A DNA stretch of 64,000 nt from an uncultured Paracoccaceae bacterium. GTDB lineage: Bacteria; Pseudomonadota; Alphaproteobacteria; Rhodobacterales; Rhodobacteraceae. Shown here in pieces: positions 8,106-16,591 of this stretch. The stretch covers positions 62,001-126,000 of the forward strand of contig CANNFR010000009.1 of the NCBI GenBank assembly GCA_947503935.1. Reading direction: 5' to 3'. The number at the start of each line of letters is the position of its first letter. Within the stretch, counting starts at the first letter, position 1. Under the pieces are notes generated by a model, which made no database searches, was not told where the DNA came from, and saw only the letters and a list, made by a program, of their open reading frames with translations. The translations under genes and the position numbers were made by a program.

Positions 8106-9311
8106 ATGGCGCGACCGCCTTTCACCGGGTCTTTCACCCAGCAACCGCCGATCCCCGAAGAGGGGATCGCCGCGGCGCTTGAGGTGATGCGGTCGGGGCG
8201 GTTGCATCGCTACAATATCGCCGACGGGGAAGAACCCGAGGTGGCATTGCTGGAGAAGGAATATGCCGCCTGGCAGGGCGCGCGCTATTGTCTGGCGGTC
8301 GCGTCGGGCGGTCAGGCGATGCAGATCGCCTTGCGGGCGTCGGGCGTGAAACCGGGCGACAAGGTGCTGACCAACGCCTTCACCTTGGCGCCGGTGCCAG
8401 GGGCGATTGCCGCTGTCGGGGCCGAGCCTGTGTTGGTCGAGATCACCGGGGACCTGGTGATTGACCTCGATGATCTGGCGGCCAAGGCGACGGCCTCTGG
8501 CGCGCGGCATTTGCTTTTGTCGAACATGCGCGGGCATCTGGCCGATATGGACCGGTTGATGCAGGTGGCGAAGGCCAACAACCTGACGGTGATCGAGGAT
8601 TGCGCACACACGATGGGCGCCACCTGGAATGGCAGGAAGTCGGGCAATTTCGGTCTGGCGGGCTGTTTCAGCGCGCAGACCTACAAGCATATGAATGCGG
8701 GCGAGGGCGGTTTGCTGACCTCGGATGATGCCGAATTCATGGCGCGGGCTACGATGATGTCTGGCAGCTACATGCTCTATCATCGCCACGGGGCAGGGCC
8801 GGCGCCTGAGGTCTTTGCCGACATCCGGCTTGAGACGCCGAACATGTCGGCCCGGATGGACAATCTGCGCGCGGCGATCCTGCGGCCGCAACTGGCCACG
8901 CTGGACGCGGCGATCGCAGGTTGGAACCAGCGTTATGACCGGATCGCGCGCGCGCTGGCGCAGCATCCAGCGATCCGCCTGCCCAACCGCCCGCCTCAGG
9001 AGTTCTATGTTGGCTCGTCAATCCAGTTCCTGATCCCCGGGATCACACCTGAAAAGGCGCAGACATTCTTGGCCGCCAACGCGGTGCAGGGGGTTGAGCT
9101 GAAATGGTTCGGCTCGGTCGAGCCGCTGGCTTTCACCTCGGCGCATCAAAGCTGGCGCTATGTGCCGCCGCAGGACCTGCCGCAAACCGATGCAACCCTC
9201 TCTGGCCTTTTTGATATGCGCCTGCCGCTGACCTTCAGCTTTGACGATTGCGACCTGATCGCGGGCCACATCCTGGACGCAGCGTCGGCCTTGCACGAGG
9301 TCGCCGCATGA
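8106..9311 (+). CDS. DegT/DnrJ/EryC1-family PLP-dependent aminotransferase
   Basis: A 401-residue fold-type I PLP enzyme. VIEDCAHTMGATWNGRKSG contains the PLP-binding Asp (about 165). FSAQTYKHMNAGEGG contains the expected Schiff-base Lys (about 194). The family mostly aminates keto-sugars, but this copy lies between a cysteate-lyase-like gene and a racemase, three bases after the former and overlapping the latter by four bases. An action on a small sulfonated amine or ketone (for example sulfopyruvate or a cysteinolate-type amine) is therefore inferred. The actual substrate is unknown. Confidence 0.78.
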   Translation: MARPPFTGSFTQQPPIPEEGIAAALEVMRSGRLHRYNIADGEEPEVALLEKEYAAWQGARYCLAVASGGQAMQIALRASGVKPGDKVLTNAFTLAPVPGAIAAVGAEPVLVEITGDLVIDLDDLAAKATASGARHLLLSNMRGHLADMDRLMQVAKANNLTVIEDCAHTMGATWNGRKSGNFGLAGCFSAQTYKHMNAGEGGLLTSDDAEFMARATMMSGSYMLYHRHGAGPAPEVFADIRLETPNMSARMDNLRAAILRPQLATLDAAIAGWNQRYDRIARALAQHPAIRLPNRPPQEFYVGSSIQFLIPGITPEKAQTFLAANAVQGVELKWFGSVEPLAFTSAHQSWRYVPPQDLPQTDATLSGLFDMRLPLTFSFDDCDLIAGHILDAASALHEVAA

Positions 9312-10105
9312 CCCCGCGCCGGATCGGCATATTGGGCGGAATGGGGCCTGAGGCGACGGTGCTTCTGATGCAGAAGGTCATCGCGGCGGTCCCGGCGCGT
9401 GACGATGCCGATCACATCCCGCTGATCGTCGATCAGAACCCCCAGGTGCCCTCGCGCATAAAGCGGCTGATCGAGGGCACCGGCGAAGACCCCGGGCCGG
9501 TTCTGGCGCAGATGGCAGAGCGGCTTGAACGGGCCGGGGCGTTGGCGCTGGCCATGCCCTGCAACACGGCACACCATTTTGCACCGGCCATTCGCGATGC
9601 GGTCACGGTGCCGTTCCTCAACATGGTCGCGCTGTCCGTCGCGCGCGCCAAGGCGCTTGCGGGCGCTGGCGGCAAAGTTGGCATCCTGGCCTCGCCCGCC
9701 GTGCGCAAGGTCGGGCTGTTCGATGCGGCACTGGCGGCTGAGGGGCTGGTCGCGGTCTACCCAGAGGACGAGGCCGCGATGCTGGCCGCGATCCGCAAGA
9801 TCAAGGCCGAAGGCCCGGACACCGGCGCGCGCGTCCCCTTGGCGGCCGCCTCGGCCGACTTGCAGGCCCGCGGCGCACATGTTCAGATGATCGCCTGTAC
9901 CGAATTCTCGCTGATCGCGGATGCGGCCAGCGGGAATGCCCACGTCTTCGACACGCTCGACGTTCTGGTCGAAGGCATCGTCGATTTCGCTTTTGATCGG
10001 TGGCCGGGCGACAAGATCACAACCATTCATATGCAGGCCGCACGTCGGTCGGATGCGGCGCTTGCAACGAAATCAACCGACCAACAGGGAAAGGAAACCG
10101 TGTAA
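9308..10105 (+). CDS. aspartate/glutamate racemase family protein
   Basis: A 265-residue cofactor-independent racemase with both catalytic cysteines: Cys85 in AMPCNTAHH and Cys197 in MIACTEFSLI. The N-terminus GILGGMGPEATVLLMQKVI is the aspartate racemase signature. Cysteate is a close analogue of aspartate (sulfonate for carboxylate), so in this operon the likely job is to interconvert D- and L-cysteate before the lyase; this is inference. It overlaps the DegT gene by four bases, and its stop shares one base with the next start (TAATG). Confidence 0.83.
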   Translation: MTPRRIGILGGMGPEATVLLMQKVIAAVPARDDADHIPLIVDQNPQVPSRIKRLIEGTGEDPGPVLAQMAERLERAGALALAMPCNTAHHFAPAIRDAVTVPFLNMVALSVARAKALAGAGGKVGILASPAVRKVGLFDAALAAEGLVAVYPEDEAAMLAAIRKIKAEGPDTGARVPLAAASADLQARGAHVQMIACTEFSLIADAASGNAHVFDTLDVLVEGIVDFAFDRWPGDKITTIHMQAARRSDAALATKSTDQQGKETV

Positions 10106-11067
10106 TGTTGAGAACCACAGCCCGCGCCGCACTTGCGGCCAGCGCCATGAGCCTCGCATCCGTGTCCGTTGCCTCGGCGGCGGACCTCGTATTGGGCGTG
10201 CCGAATTGGCCCGCCGCGAACGCGACCGCGAACATCCTGAAAGTTGTCATCGAAGACAATTTCGGGCTTGAGGTCGAGCTGCAGAACGGCACCAACCCCA
10301 TCATCTTCGAGGCGATGGATGCCGGATCGATGCATCTGCATCCCGAAGTGTGGATGCCGAACCAGCAGAACCTGCATGACCAATACGTGCAGGAGAAGGC
10401 CTCGGTCGTGATGAACACCAACCCCGTGCAGGCCGTGCAAGGCATGTGCGTACCGACCGCGATCGCCGAGGAATATGACATCCGCAGCATCGAAGATCTG
10501 ACCGACCCTGAGAAGATGGCGATCTTCGACAAGGACGGTGACGGCACGCCAGAGGTCTGGATCGGCGCGCCCGGCTGGGCCTCGACCGTGATCGAGCGTA
10601 TTCGCGCGAAATCCTACGGCTATGACCAGACGATGGACTTGCAGGAATATGACGGCACCGTCGCCTGGGGTGATCTGGGCAGCGCCGTTGCCGCGAATGA
10701 ACCGTGGATCGGCTTTTGCTATGATCCGCATTTCATCTTCGTGGCCTACGACCTGACGATCCTGGAAGAGCCGCCGCATGATCCGGCCACCTGGACCATC
10801 ATCCAACCGACCGACGATCCGGCCTGGCTTGAGAAGTCGGAAGCGTCAACGGCCTGGAACGGCGCGACGCTGCACCTGCATTACGCCGCCAGCGTGCGCG
10901 AGGACTTCCCCGAGGTCGCCGCGATGTTCGACGCCTATCAGATGCCCAGCGAGGCGCTGAGCGCGTTTGGCTATGCGCTGTCGGTCGAGGACCGGGACGT
11001 TGAGGAATATGCCCGCGAATGGGTTGCCGAGAACGAAGAGATCGTTCTGGGCTGGCTGACCAACTGA
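10105..11067 (+). CDS. ABC transporter substrate-binding protein, ProX/OpuAC (betaine-type) family
   Basis: A 320-residue periplasmic binding protein with a signal peptide (cleavage expected after ASA near residue 26). It belongs to the glycine-betaine/choline class: LGVPNWPAANATANILK, AMDAGSMHLHPEVWMPNQQ and EPWIGFCYDPHFIF. Several Trp residues sit where the family forms an aromatic cage for quaternary or charged ammonium groups. The operon context suggests a zwitterionic aminosulfonate ligand rather than betaine; this is inferred. It is followed by a strong hairpin and then the ATPase and permease. Confidence 0.87.
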   Translation: MLRTTARAALAASAMSLASVSVASAADLVLGVPNWPAANATANILKVVIEDNFGLEVELQNGTNPIIFEAMDAGSMHLHPEVWMPNQQNLHDQYVQEKASVVMNTNPVQAVQGMCVPTAIAEEYDIRSIEDLTDPEKMAIFDKDGDGTPEVWIGAPGWASTVIERIRAKSYGYDQTMDLQEYDGTVAWGDLGSAVAANEPWIGFCYDPHFIFVAYDLTILEEPPHDPATWTIIQPTDDPAWLEKSEASTAWNGATLHLHYAASVREDFPEVAAMFDAYQMPSEALSAFGYALSVEDRDVEEYAREWVAENEEIVLGWLTN

Positions 11068-11082
11068 TCCCTCTGACCTTTC

Positions 11083-11113
11083 GCCCGCCGCCGGATTTGT
11101 GCCGGCGGCGGGC
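11083..11113 (+). other. intercistronic hairpin after the binding-protein gene
   Basis: A perfect 12-bp stem (GCCCGCCGCCGG 11083-11094, CCGGCGGCGGGC 11102-11113) with a 7-base loop and no T-tract. Such stems commonly stabilise the upstream part of a transcript, which would give more binding protein than ATPase and permease. Confidence 0.6.
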
Positions 11114-11143
11114 CCTTTGCCCCTGCGGGCTGGAAAAAAGAAA

Positions 11144-12178
11144 ATGACAGAAGCCGTCGTAGAGCTGAGCAACGTCTGGAAAGTCTTCGGCCAGCAAGAG
11201 GCCGAGACCATGCAAGCCGCCAAGAGCACCGGCCTGACCAAAGCCGAAGCGCTGGATCAGTTCGGCACCGTGATCGGCGTGCGTGACGCCAGTTTCTCGG
11301 TCGCCCGGGGCGAGATCTTTTGCATCATGGGCCTGTCGGGCTCGGGCAAATCCACGCTGGTGCGCCATGTGAACCGTCTGATCGAACCCAGCGCGGGAAC
11401 GATCAAAGTGCTGGGCCGGGATGTGGGTGCGATGAATGCGGCGCAGCTGCGCGAGATGCGGGCCAAGCATATCGGCATGGTGTTCCAACACATGGCGCTG
11501 ATGCCGCACCGGTCGGTGCGCGACAACGTGGCCTACCCGCTGGAAGTGCGCGGCGTGCCCAAATCCAAGCGCTGGGCCGTGTCGGACCACGCGCTGGGCC
11601 TGGTCGACCTTGTGGGCTATGAAGACCGCCTGCCAAAAGAGCTGTCCGGTGGCATGCAGCAGCGCGTCGGCATCGCCCGCGCCCTGGCCTCGGACCCCGA
11701 AATTCTTCTGATGGACGAGCCGTTCTCGGCGCTCGACCCGCTGATCCGGTTGCAATTGCAGGACCAGTTCAAGTCGCTGGTGCGCGATCTGAACAAATCG
11801 ACGCTGTTCATCACCCATGACCTGGATGAGGCGATCCGCATCGGTCACCGCATCGCCATCATGAAGGACGGCGTGATCGTGCAGATCGGCACGCCCGAAC
11901 AGATCGTCACCGAACCCGCCGACGATTATGTGCGTGAATTCGTCCAAGGTATCTCGCGCCTGAAACTGGTGAAGGCGCACACGATCATGGAGGCCGCCTC
12001 GCCCGAGCGTCTGCAGGCACTGAACGGCGCGCTGAGGATCGATGGCGAGAGCGACCTGGATGCGCTGATCGATCTGTCGGTCGATACCGAAAACCCGATC
12101 ATCATCACCGAAAACGGCAAGGATGTCGGCATTATCACCAAGACCACGCTTCTGCGCGGCATTCAGGGGGGCCGGTGA
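11144..12178 (+). CDS. ABC transporter ATP-binding protein, ProV/OpuAA type
   Basis: A 344-residue ATPase with the ProV pattern: an N-terminal extension before the nucleotide-binding domain, Walker A GLSGSGKST (63-71), Q-loop FQHMALMPHRSVRDNV, signature LSGGMQQR, Walker B ILLMDEPFSALD, and a C-terminal CBS-like part (DTENPIIITENGKDVGII) that in OpuA-type importers senses ionic strength. The start at 11144 gives MTEAVVELSNVWKVFG, the usual N-terminus. It overlaps the permease start (TGATG). With the flanking genes it forms a complete betaine-type importer. Confidence 0.9.
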   Translation: MTEAVVELSNVWKVFGQQEAETMQAAKSTGLTKAEALDQFGTVIGVRDASFSVARGEIFCIMGLSGSGKSTLVRHVNRLIEPSAGTIKVLGRDVGAMNAAQLREMRAKHIGMVFQHMALMPHRSVRDNVAYPLEVRGVPKSKRWAVSDHALGLVDLVGYEDRLPKELSGGMQQRVGIARALASDPEILLMDEPFSALDPLIRLQLQDQFKSLVRDLNKSTLFITHDLDEAIRIGHRIAIMKDGVIVQIGTPEQIVTEPADDYVREFVQGISRLKLVKAHTIMEAASPERLQALNGALRIDGESDLDALIDLSVDTENPIIITENGKDVGIITKTTLLRGIQGGR

Positions 12179-13740
12179 TGGATCAGCAGGCAGACATGGC
12201 AGAAGGCCGCCCCGGATCGGTCAAGGATATCGAGGTCGATCGCGCCGCGCTGGACCAATCAATCGCGGAATTCGTCGTCCAGAACCCCGATTATTATTCG
12301 CGCAGCTTCCACAAGATCCACGACACGACCAGTGGCATCCCGCTGACCTTCAACTGGACCGCCGCGCTACTTGGGCCACTCTGGGCAGGGGCGCGGGGGA
12401 TATGGGGGTTTTTCTGGGGCTTCCTGATTCTTGAGATCATCGCCTGGGTCCAGATCGGCCGTGGCACATGGGGTGAGCTTGGGGCCGACAGTCTGGCGCA
12501 GGCCGAACGCCAGGCGGCGCGCGCGCAGGAATTTTTGCAACGCGCGGCCGAGGCCACCGCCGCCGGCGAAGACCCAAGCCGGTTCGAGACGCTGGCCGGC
12601 AACCTGACCCGCGCGGCCGAACGCAGCCGGGACGCCGCCGAGGCCGCAGCGGCCGACGCGACATTCATCCTGATGACCGGGCTCGGCCTTCTTCTGGTGC
12701 TGAAACTGGTCCAGGGCATCTGGGGCAACATCGCCTATGAAAAACAATATTCTCGCTGGCGCGTGACGCCGGACCAGGAAGTCTCGGGCATCCAGACCAA
12801 GAACATCGTTCTGGCGGTGGTGCTGATGTTGATCGTCGCACCGCTGACGATCTACCGCTTTACCATCGAAAACATTCCCGATTTTCTGACAGCCTTTCCT
12901 GCCGACCCGGACCATTATTCAACCACCGCCCGGTGGCTTGAGGGGCAGATCGATGCCGCCGCGCTGGCAGGGTCGGGCGCATTCGATGGCGTGGTATTGG
13001 TTGTTCGCCAAGTGTTGGACGCGATCTCACTTGCGCTGATCGGCACGCCTTGGCCTGTGGTGATGATGGTGATTTTCGTCGTCGCCTGGCGCTCGGCCGG
13101 CCCGCGCGTTGCGATCTTCACGGCCGCCGCGCTCGCCTATATTGCCTTCCTCGGCTATTGGGAAATCGCGATGGAAACGGTGGCCCTGGTCGGCGCGGCG
13201 GTGGTGCTCTGCGTCGTCATCGGCATCCCCTTGGGCATCTGGTTCGGCAAGTCCGAACGCGCTTACCGCTTTGCCGAACCGGTGCTGGACCTGATGCAGA
13301 CGCTGCCGGCCTTCGTCTACCTGATCCCGATCATCGCGTTTTTCGGCACCGGCAACCCGCCGGGCATTCTGGCCACGATCATCTTCGGCATGCCGCCGGT
13401 GATCCGTCTGACGGCGCTGGGGATGCGGGGCGTGCCCGACAGCATCAAGGAGGCCGCGCTGGCCTTCGGCGCCTCACGGCGACAGGTCTTGAAGGATGTC
13501 GAGCTGCCGCTTGCGCTGCCCTCGATCATGACGGGCGTGAACCAGACCATTTTGATGTGCCTATCGATGGTCGTGATCATCTCGCTGATCGGTGGCGGCG
13601 GCCTCGGCAAGGTCATCCTTGAGGCGCTGCAATTCGCGGCCAAGGGCCCGGGCCTTTTGGGCGGTTTCGCCATCCTTTTCGTTGCCATGGTCATCGACCG
13701 GATCGTGCAGGGCGCGTTCCGGCGGGCCGATCAGAAATAA
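12178..13740 (+). CDS. ABC transporter permease, ProW type, with a large N-terminal extension
   Basis: A 520-residue protein, whereas E. coli ProW is about 354. The C-terminal half (about 310-515) is a normal betaine-type permease with LVGAAVVLCVVIGIPLGIWF and the EAA loop around IKEAALAFGASRRQVLKDVELPLALPSI. The first about 250 residues are extra. They have a DUF2628-like segment (FNWTAALLGPLWAGARGIWG), a membrane helix, an Ala/Arg/Glu-rich probable coiled coil (about 105-160), and further membrane segments. The role of the extension is unknown. The ATG at 12178 overlaps the ATPase stop; a GTG one codon earlier is possible. Confidence 0.88.
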   Translation: MDQQADMAEGRPGSVKDIEVDRAALDQSIAEFVVQNPDYYSRSFHKIHDTTSGIPLTFNWTAALLGPLWAGARGIWGFFWGFLILEIIAWVQIGRGTWGELGADSLAQAERQAARAQEFLQRAAEATAAGEDPSRFETLAGNLTRAAERSRDAAEAAAADATFILMTGLGLLLVLKLVQGIWGNIAYEKQYSRWRVTPDQEVSGIQTKNIVLAVVLMLIVAPLTIYRFTIENIPDFLTAFPADPDHYSTTARWLEGQIDAAALAGSGAFDGVVLVVRQVLDAISLALIGTPWPVVMMVIFVVAWRSAGPRVAIFTAAALAYIAFLGYWEIAMETVALVGAAVVLCVVIGIPLGIWFGKSERAYRFAEPVLDLMQTLPAFVYLIPIIAFFGTGNPPGILATIIFGMPPVIRLTALGMRGVPDSIKEAALAFGASRRQVLKDVELPLALPSIMTGVNQTILMCLSMVVIISLIGGGGLGKVILEALQFAAKGPGLLGGFAILFVAMVIDRIVQGAFRRADQK

Positions 13741-13765
13741 CCAGACAAACGGAGGCCGCGGGCCT

Positions 13766-15082
13766 GTGACGATCACCTACCTGAAAAAAGCCCACCGCAC
13801 GGCTGAGTCGGATCAGCCCGATGTGCGCCTGGCGGTTGAAAAGATGCTGTCCGAGATTGCTCGGGACGGCGACGATGCGGTGCGCAAATTCGCGCGGGAC
13901 CTCGACAAGTGGGAGGGCGAGATCGTCGTCTCTCGCGAGACGATCAAGGAGGCGGCCAGCCGGGTGCCGCAAAAACTGAAAGACGATATCCGCTTTGCCC
14001 ATGGCAATATCCGCCGCTTCGCCGAGGCGCAGCGCGCCACGATCATGGATTGCAATATCGAGATCCTGCCGGGCCTCACCGCCGGTCAGAGGCAGATCCC
14101 GGTTTCGGCGGCGGGTTGCTATGTGCCGGGTGGCCGCTATAGCCACATCGCCAGTGCCATCATGACGATCACCACCGCGAAAGTGGCCGGCGTGCCCTCG
14201 ATCGCTGCCTGTTCGCCGCCGCGCCCCGGCAAGGGCATCCCCGCCGCGATCCTCTTCGCGATGGACCTCTGCGGCGCCGACACGATCCTGAACCTCGGTG
14301 GTGTGCAGGGCGTGGCCGCGATGGCGAACGGCCTTTTCGGGTTGCCCAAGGCCGATATCCTGGTCGGCCCCGGCAACCAATATGTGGCCGAGGCCAAGCG
14401 CATTCTCTACGGTCAGGTCGGCATCGACATGTTCGCAGGGCCGACCGACAGCATGGTCATCGCCGATGGCACGGCGGATGCAAATCTGGTGGCCTGGGAC
14501 CTGGTCGGTCAGGCCGAGCATGGCTATAACTCGCCCGTCTGGCTGGTCACGTCGGATCGGGACTTGGCCGAGGACGTGATGCGGACGGTACCCGGCATGA
14601 TCGACGAATTGCCCGAATTGAACGCCGCGAACGCTCGGGCGGCTTGGGCCGATTATGCCGAGGTGATCCTTTGTGAGGATGCCGAGGAGATGGCCAGGGT
14701 CGCCGATACCTACGCGCCCGAACATCTGCATGTGCAGGCGGCCGATCTGGATTGGTGGCTGAGGCGGCTCAAGGCCTACGGATCGCTCTTTCTGGGGGAA
14801 GAGACGACAGTGGCCTATGGCGATAAGTGCTCGGGCCCGAACCATGTTTTGCCGACCTCGGGCGCGGGGCGCTATACTGGCGGGCTCAGCGTGCACAAGT
14901 TCATGAAGACGGTGACTTGGCAACGCGCCACGCGCGACGCCTCGCGCGCCTTGGGGATCGCGACTGCGCGCATCTCACGGCTTGAAGGGATGGAGGGGCA
15001 TGCCCGCACTGCTGACGTGCGGCTGGCCAAGTTCTTCCCCGGCGAGAATTTCGACCTGAGCCCCACTGATGACGCAGCCTGA
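13766..15082 (+). CDS. histidinol-dehydrogenase-fold enzyme, sulfopropanediol 3-dehydrogenase (HpsN)-like
   Basis: A 438-residue Zn- and NAD-dependent dehydrogenase of the HisD family. It keeps HisD's expected zinc ligands (Gln249, His252 in GQAEHGYNS, Asp353, His412) and catalytic pair (Glu319-His320 in APEHL). The enzyme class oxidises a CH2OH to a carboxylate in two steps. GQAEHGYNSPVWLV differs from the QAEHD..AQ pattern of biosynthetic HisD and resembles HpsN, which oxidises dihydroxypropanesulfonate. The context (sulfo-lyase-like enzyme, sulfite exporter) supports a sulfonated substrate. The GTG start has GGAGG ten bases upstream. It overlaps the exporter by 14 bases. Confidence 0.75.
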   Translation: MTITYLKKAHRTAESDQPDVRLAVEKMLSEIARDGDDAVRKFARDLDKWEGEIVVSRETIKEAASRVPQKLKDDIRFAHGNIRRFAEAQRATIMDCNIEILPGLTAGQRQIPVSAAGCYVPGGRYSHIASAIMTITTAKVAGVPSIAACSPPRPGKGIPAAILFAMDLCGADTILNLGGVQGVAAMANGLFGLPKADILVGPGNQYVAEAKRILYGQVGIDMFAGPTDSMVIADGTADANLVAWDLVGQAEHGYNSPVWLVTSDRDLAEDVMRTVPGMIDELPELNAANARAAWADYAEVILCEDAEEMARVADTYAPEHLHVQAADLDWWLRRLKAYGSLFLGEETTVAYGDKCSGPNHVLPTSGAGRYTGGLSVHKFMKTVTWQRATRDASRALGIATARISRLEGMEGHARTADVRLAKFFPGENFDLSPTDDAA

Positions 15083-16085
15083 CACGGCCCCGCCGGGCCG
15101 CTGGGACAGGGCGAAAGCCTGGGCGCTAGAGATCAAGGGCGGCCTCTTTCTGGCGGCCACGATCGCTCTGGCCGCCAGTTTCCTGGGCGAGCATTACGGC
15201 GCGCCGGCGATGCTCTTCGCGCTGCTTCTGGGCATGGCGTTCAACTTCCTGGCCACGAATGAGGCCGCCGCCCCCGGCATCGGGTTCTCGTCGAAAACAC
15301 TGCTGCGGGTCGGCGTGGCCCTTTTGGGCCTGCGCCTGACATTCGAGGATGTGGCCCAGCTAGGCTGGACGCCGGTGATCGGGGTGGCGGGCTTGCTGGT
15401 TCTGACCCTCGGCGCGGGGGTTTTGATTGCGCGGGCGTTTGGGCGGCCCTTGGCGTTTGGTCTGCTGTCCGGCGGAGCCGTGGCGATCTGCGGCGCCTCG
15501 GCGGCTTTGGCCATCGCGGCGGTCCTGCCCAAGCGGCACATCAAGGAGGAAGACGTCCTCTTCGTCGTGGTCGGCGTGACGGCGTTGTCGACCGTGGCCA
15601 TGGTGCTCTACCCCGTTCTCTTCGGGGCCTTGGGCCTGACCGATCTGGAAATCGGCTATCTGATCGGCGCCACCATTCACGACGTGGCGCAAGTGGTCGG
15701 CGCGGGCTATTCGGTCAGCGAGACGGCGGGCGACATCGCGACCTTCACCAAGTTGCAGCGTGTGGCCCTGCTGCCGGTGGTGCTGATCGTCGTCGCGCTC
15801 TGCTATCGGCGTGAATCGGCGGGCGGCATTGGCCTGCCGTGGTTCGTCATCGTCTTCACCATCCTGATGCTGGTACGCAATTTGGTGCCGCTGCCAGAGA
15901 CGTTGCTGACCTTGGTGAATGAGACCTCGCGGTTTCTGCTGTTGACGGCCATCGCCGCGCTCGGGGTCAAGACCTCGCTCGGCCAGATGTTCGCCTCGGG
16001 CCCGCGCGGGTTCTACGTCATCGGGCTGGAGACATTGGCCCTGCTGACCATGGCCCTGATCTTCGCGCACACCTTCATGGCCTGA
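15069..16085 (+). CDS. cuyZ: YeiH/CuyZ-family putative sulfite/sulfonate exporter
   Basis: A 338-residue multi-span membrane protein (about ten hydrophobic segments) of the family formerly called conserved hypothetical 698 (YeiH, CuyZ). Typical segments are LLRVGVALLGLRLTFEDV, GGAVAICGASAALAIAAVLP and IGATIHDVAQVVGAGYSVS. CuyZ homologues accompany cuyA in cysteate degraders and are proposed to export the sulfite released by desulfonation. It is the last gene of the operon and overlaps the HpsN-like gene. The symbol is a contextual assignment. Confidence 0.75.
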   Translation: MTQPDTAPPGRWDRAKAWALEIKGGLFLAATIALAASFLGEHYGAPAMLFALLLGMAFNFLATNEAAAPGIGFSSKTLLRVGVALLGLRLTFEDVAQLGWTPVIGVAGLLVLTLGAGVLIARAFGRPLAFGLLSGGAVAICGASAALAIAAVLPKRHIKEEDVLFVVVGVTALSTVAMVLYPVLFGALGLTDLEIGYLIGATIHDVAQVVGAGYSVSETAGDIATFTKLQRVALLPVVLIVVALCYRRESAGGIGLPWFVIVFTILMLVRNLVPLPETLLTLVNETSRFLLLTAIAALGVKTSLGQMFASGPRGFYVIGLETLALLTMALIFAHTFMA

Positions 16086-16232
16086 AACCTTGAGAAGACA
16101 TGGATCTCTGACTGACCATCCGGTCGTACCAGAGCGCAAGCGTCGGGCCGCGGCGCGGCGATCCGACCATGCCGTTGCAGCGCTTTATGGTTGAACTCCC
16201 GAACGCAATCCGAGCGGCGCGATTACTGCGAC

Positions 16233-16264
16233 CCATCGCCGTGCCGGGGGCGGCCCGGCGATGG
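16233..16264. other. intergenic hairpin downstream of cuyZ
   Basis: CCATCGCCG (16233-16241) and CGGCGATGG (16256-16264) are exact reverse complements and can form a GC-rich hairpin about 150 bases after the operon. It could be a factor-dependent end point, but there is no T-tract. The rest of 16086-16591 holds no convincing gene; the only other structure is the repeat at 16300-16401. Confidence 0.4.
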
Positions 16265-16299
16265 CGCGGCGGTCTGCGGCCTTGTCCCGCGCCAGTGCT

Positions 16300-16401
16300 T
16301 AGATCGTTTCCGGGTTTAGCGGAATCACCAAAACCCTGTCGCGCTGCGCGCTCTCGGGCTTTTCGCGATAAGCTGTTTCCGACTGTCCCGGAAACGCTCT
16401 A
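16300..16401. repeat. 102-bp element bounded by imperfect 15-bp inverted repeats
   Basis: TAGATCGTTTCCGGG (16300-16314) matches the reverse complement of CCCGGAAACGCTCTA (16387-16401) at 14 of 15 positions. It looks like a short non-coding palindromic element of the TAGAGCG...TTTCC type often scattered in alphaproteobacterial intergenic regions. Other TAGAGCG words occur at about 36804 and 43400 without the full structure. Confidence 0.45.
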
Positions 16402-16591
16402 GCGCAACAGCGGCGAGATAGGGCTACGATCAAGACAACCGTTTGACTGTATTTCAGTCTGCGCCGGGCGATATGTACCTCGGCGAAAAAAATCTTACGG
16501 CTCGGGAATTATTCCGAAAGGCGGGGCGTAACCACCCTGAGCACGCGGCAAATGCCCGTGCCCTATGGAAACCCAAAGAAGGATTACTCAG

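Noticed and set aside
13691-14923. Minus-strand 410-codon open frame
   Set aside because: Antisense shadow of the HisD/HpsN-like gene, which retains all catalytic residues.
16169-16402. Plus-strand open frame of 77 codons after cuyZ
   Set aside because: No family, no ribosome site, and it overlaps the hairpin and the palindromic repeat element.
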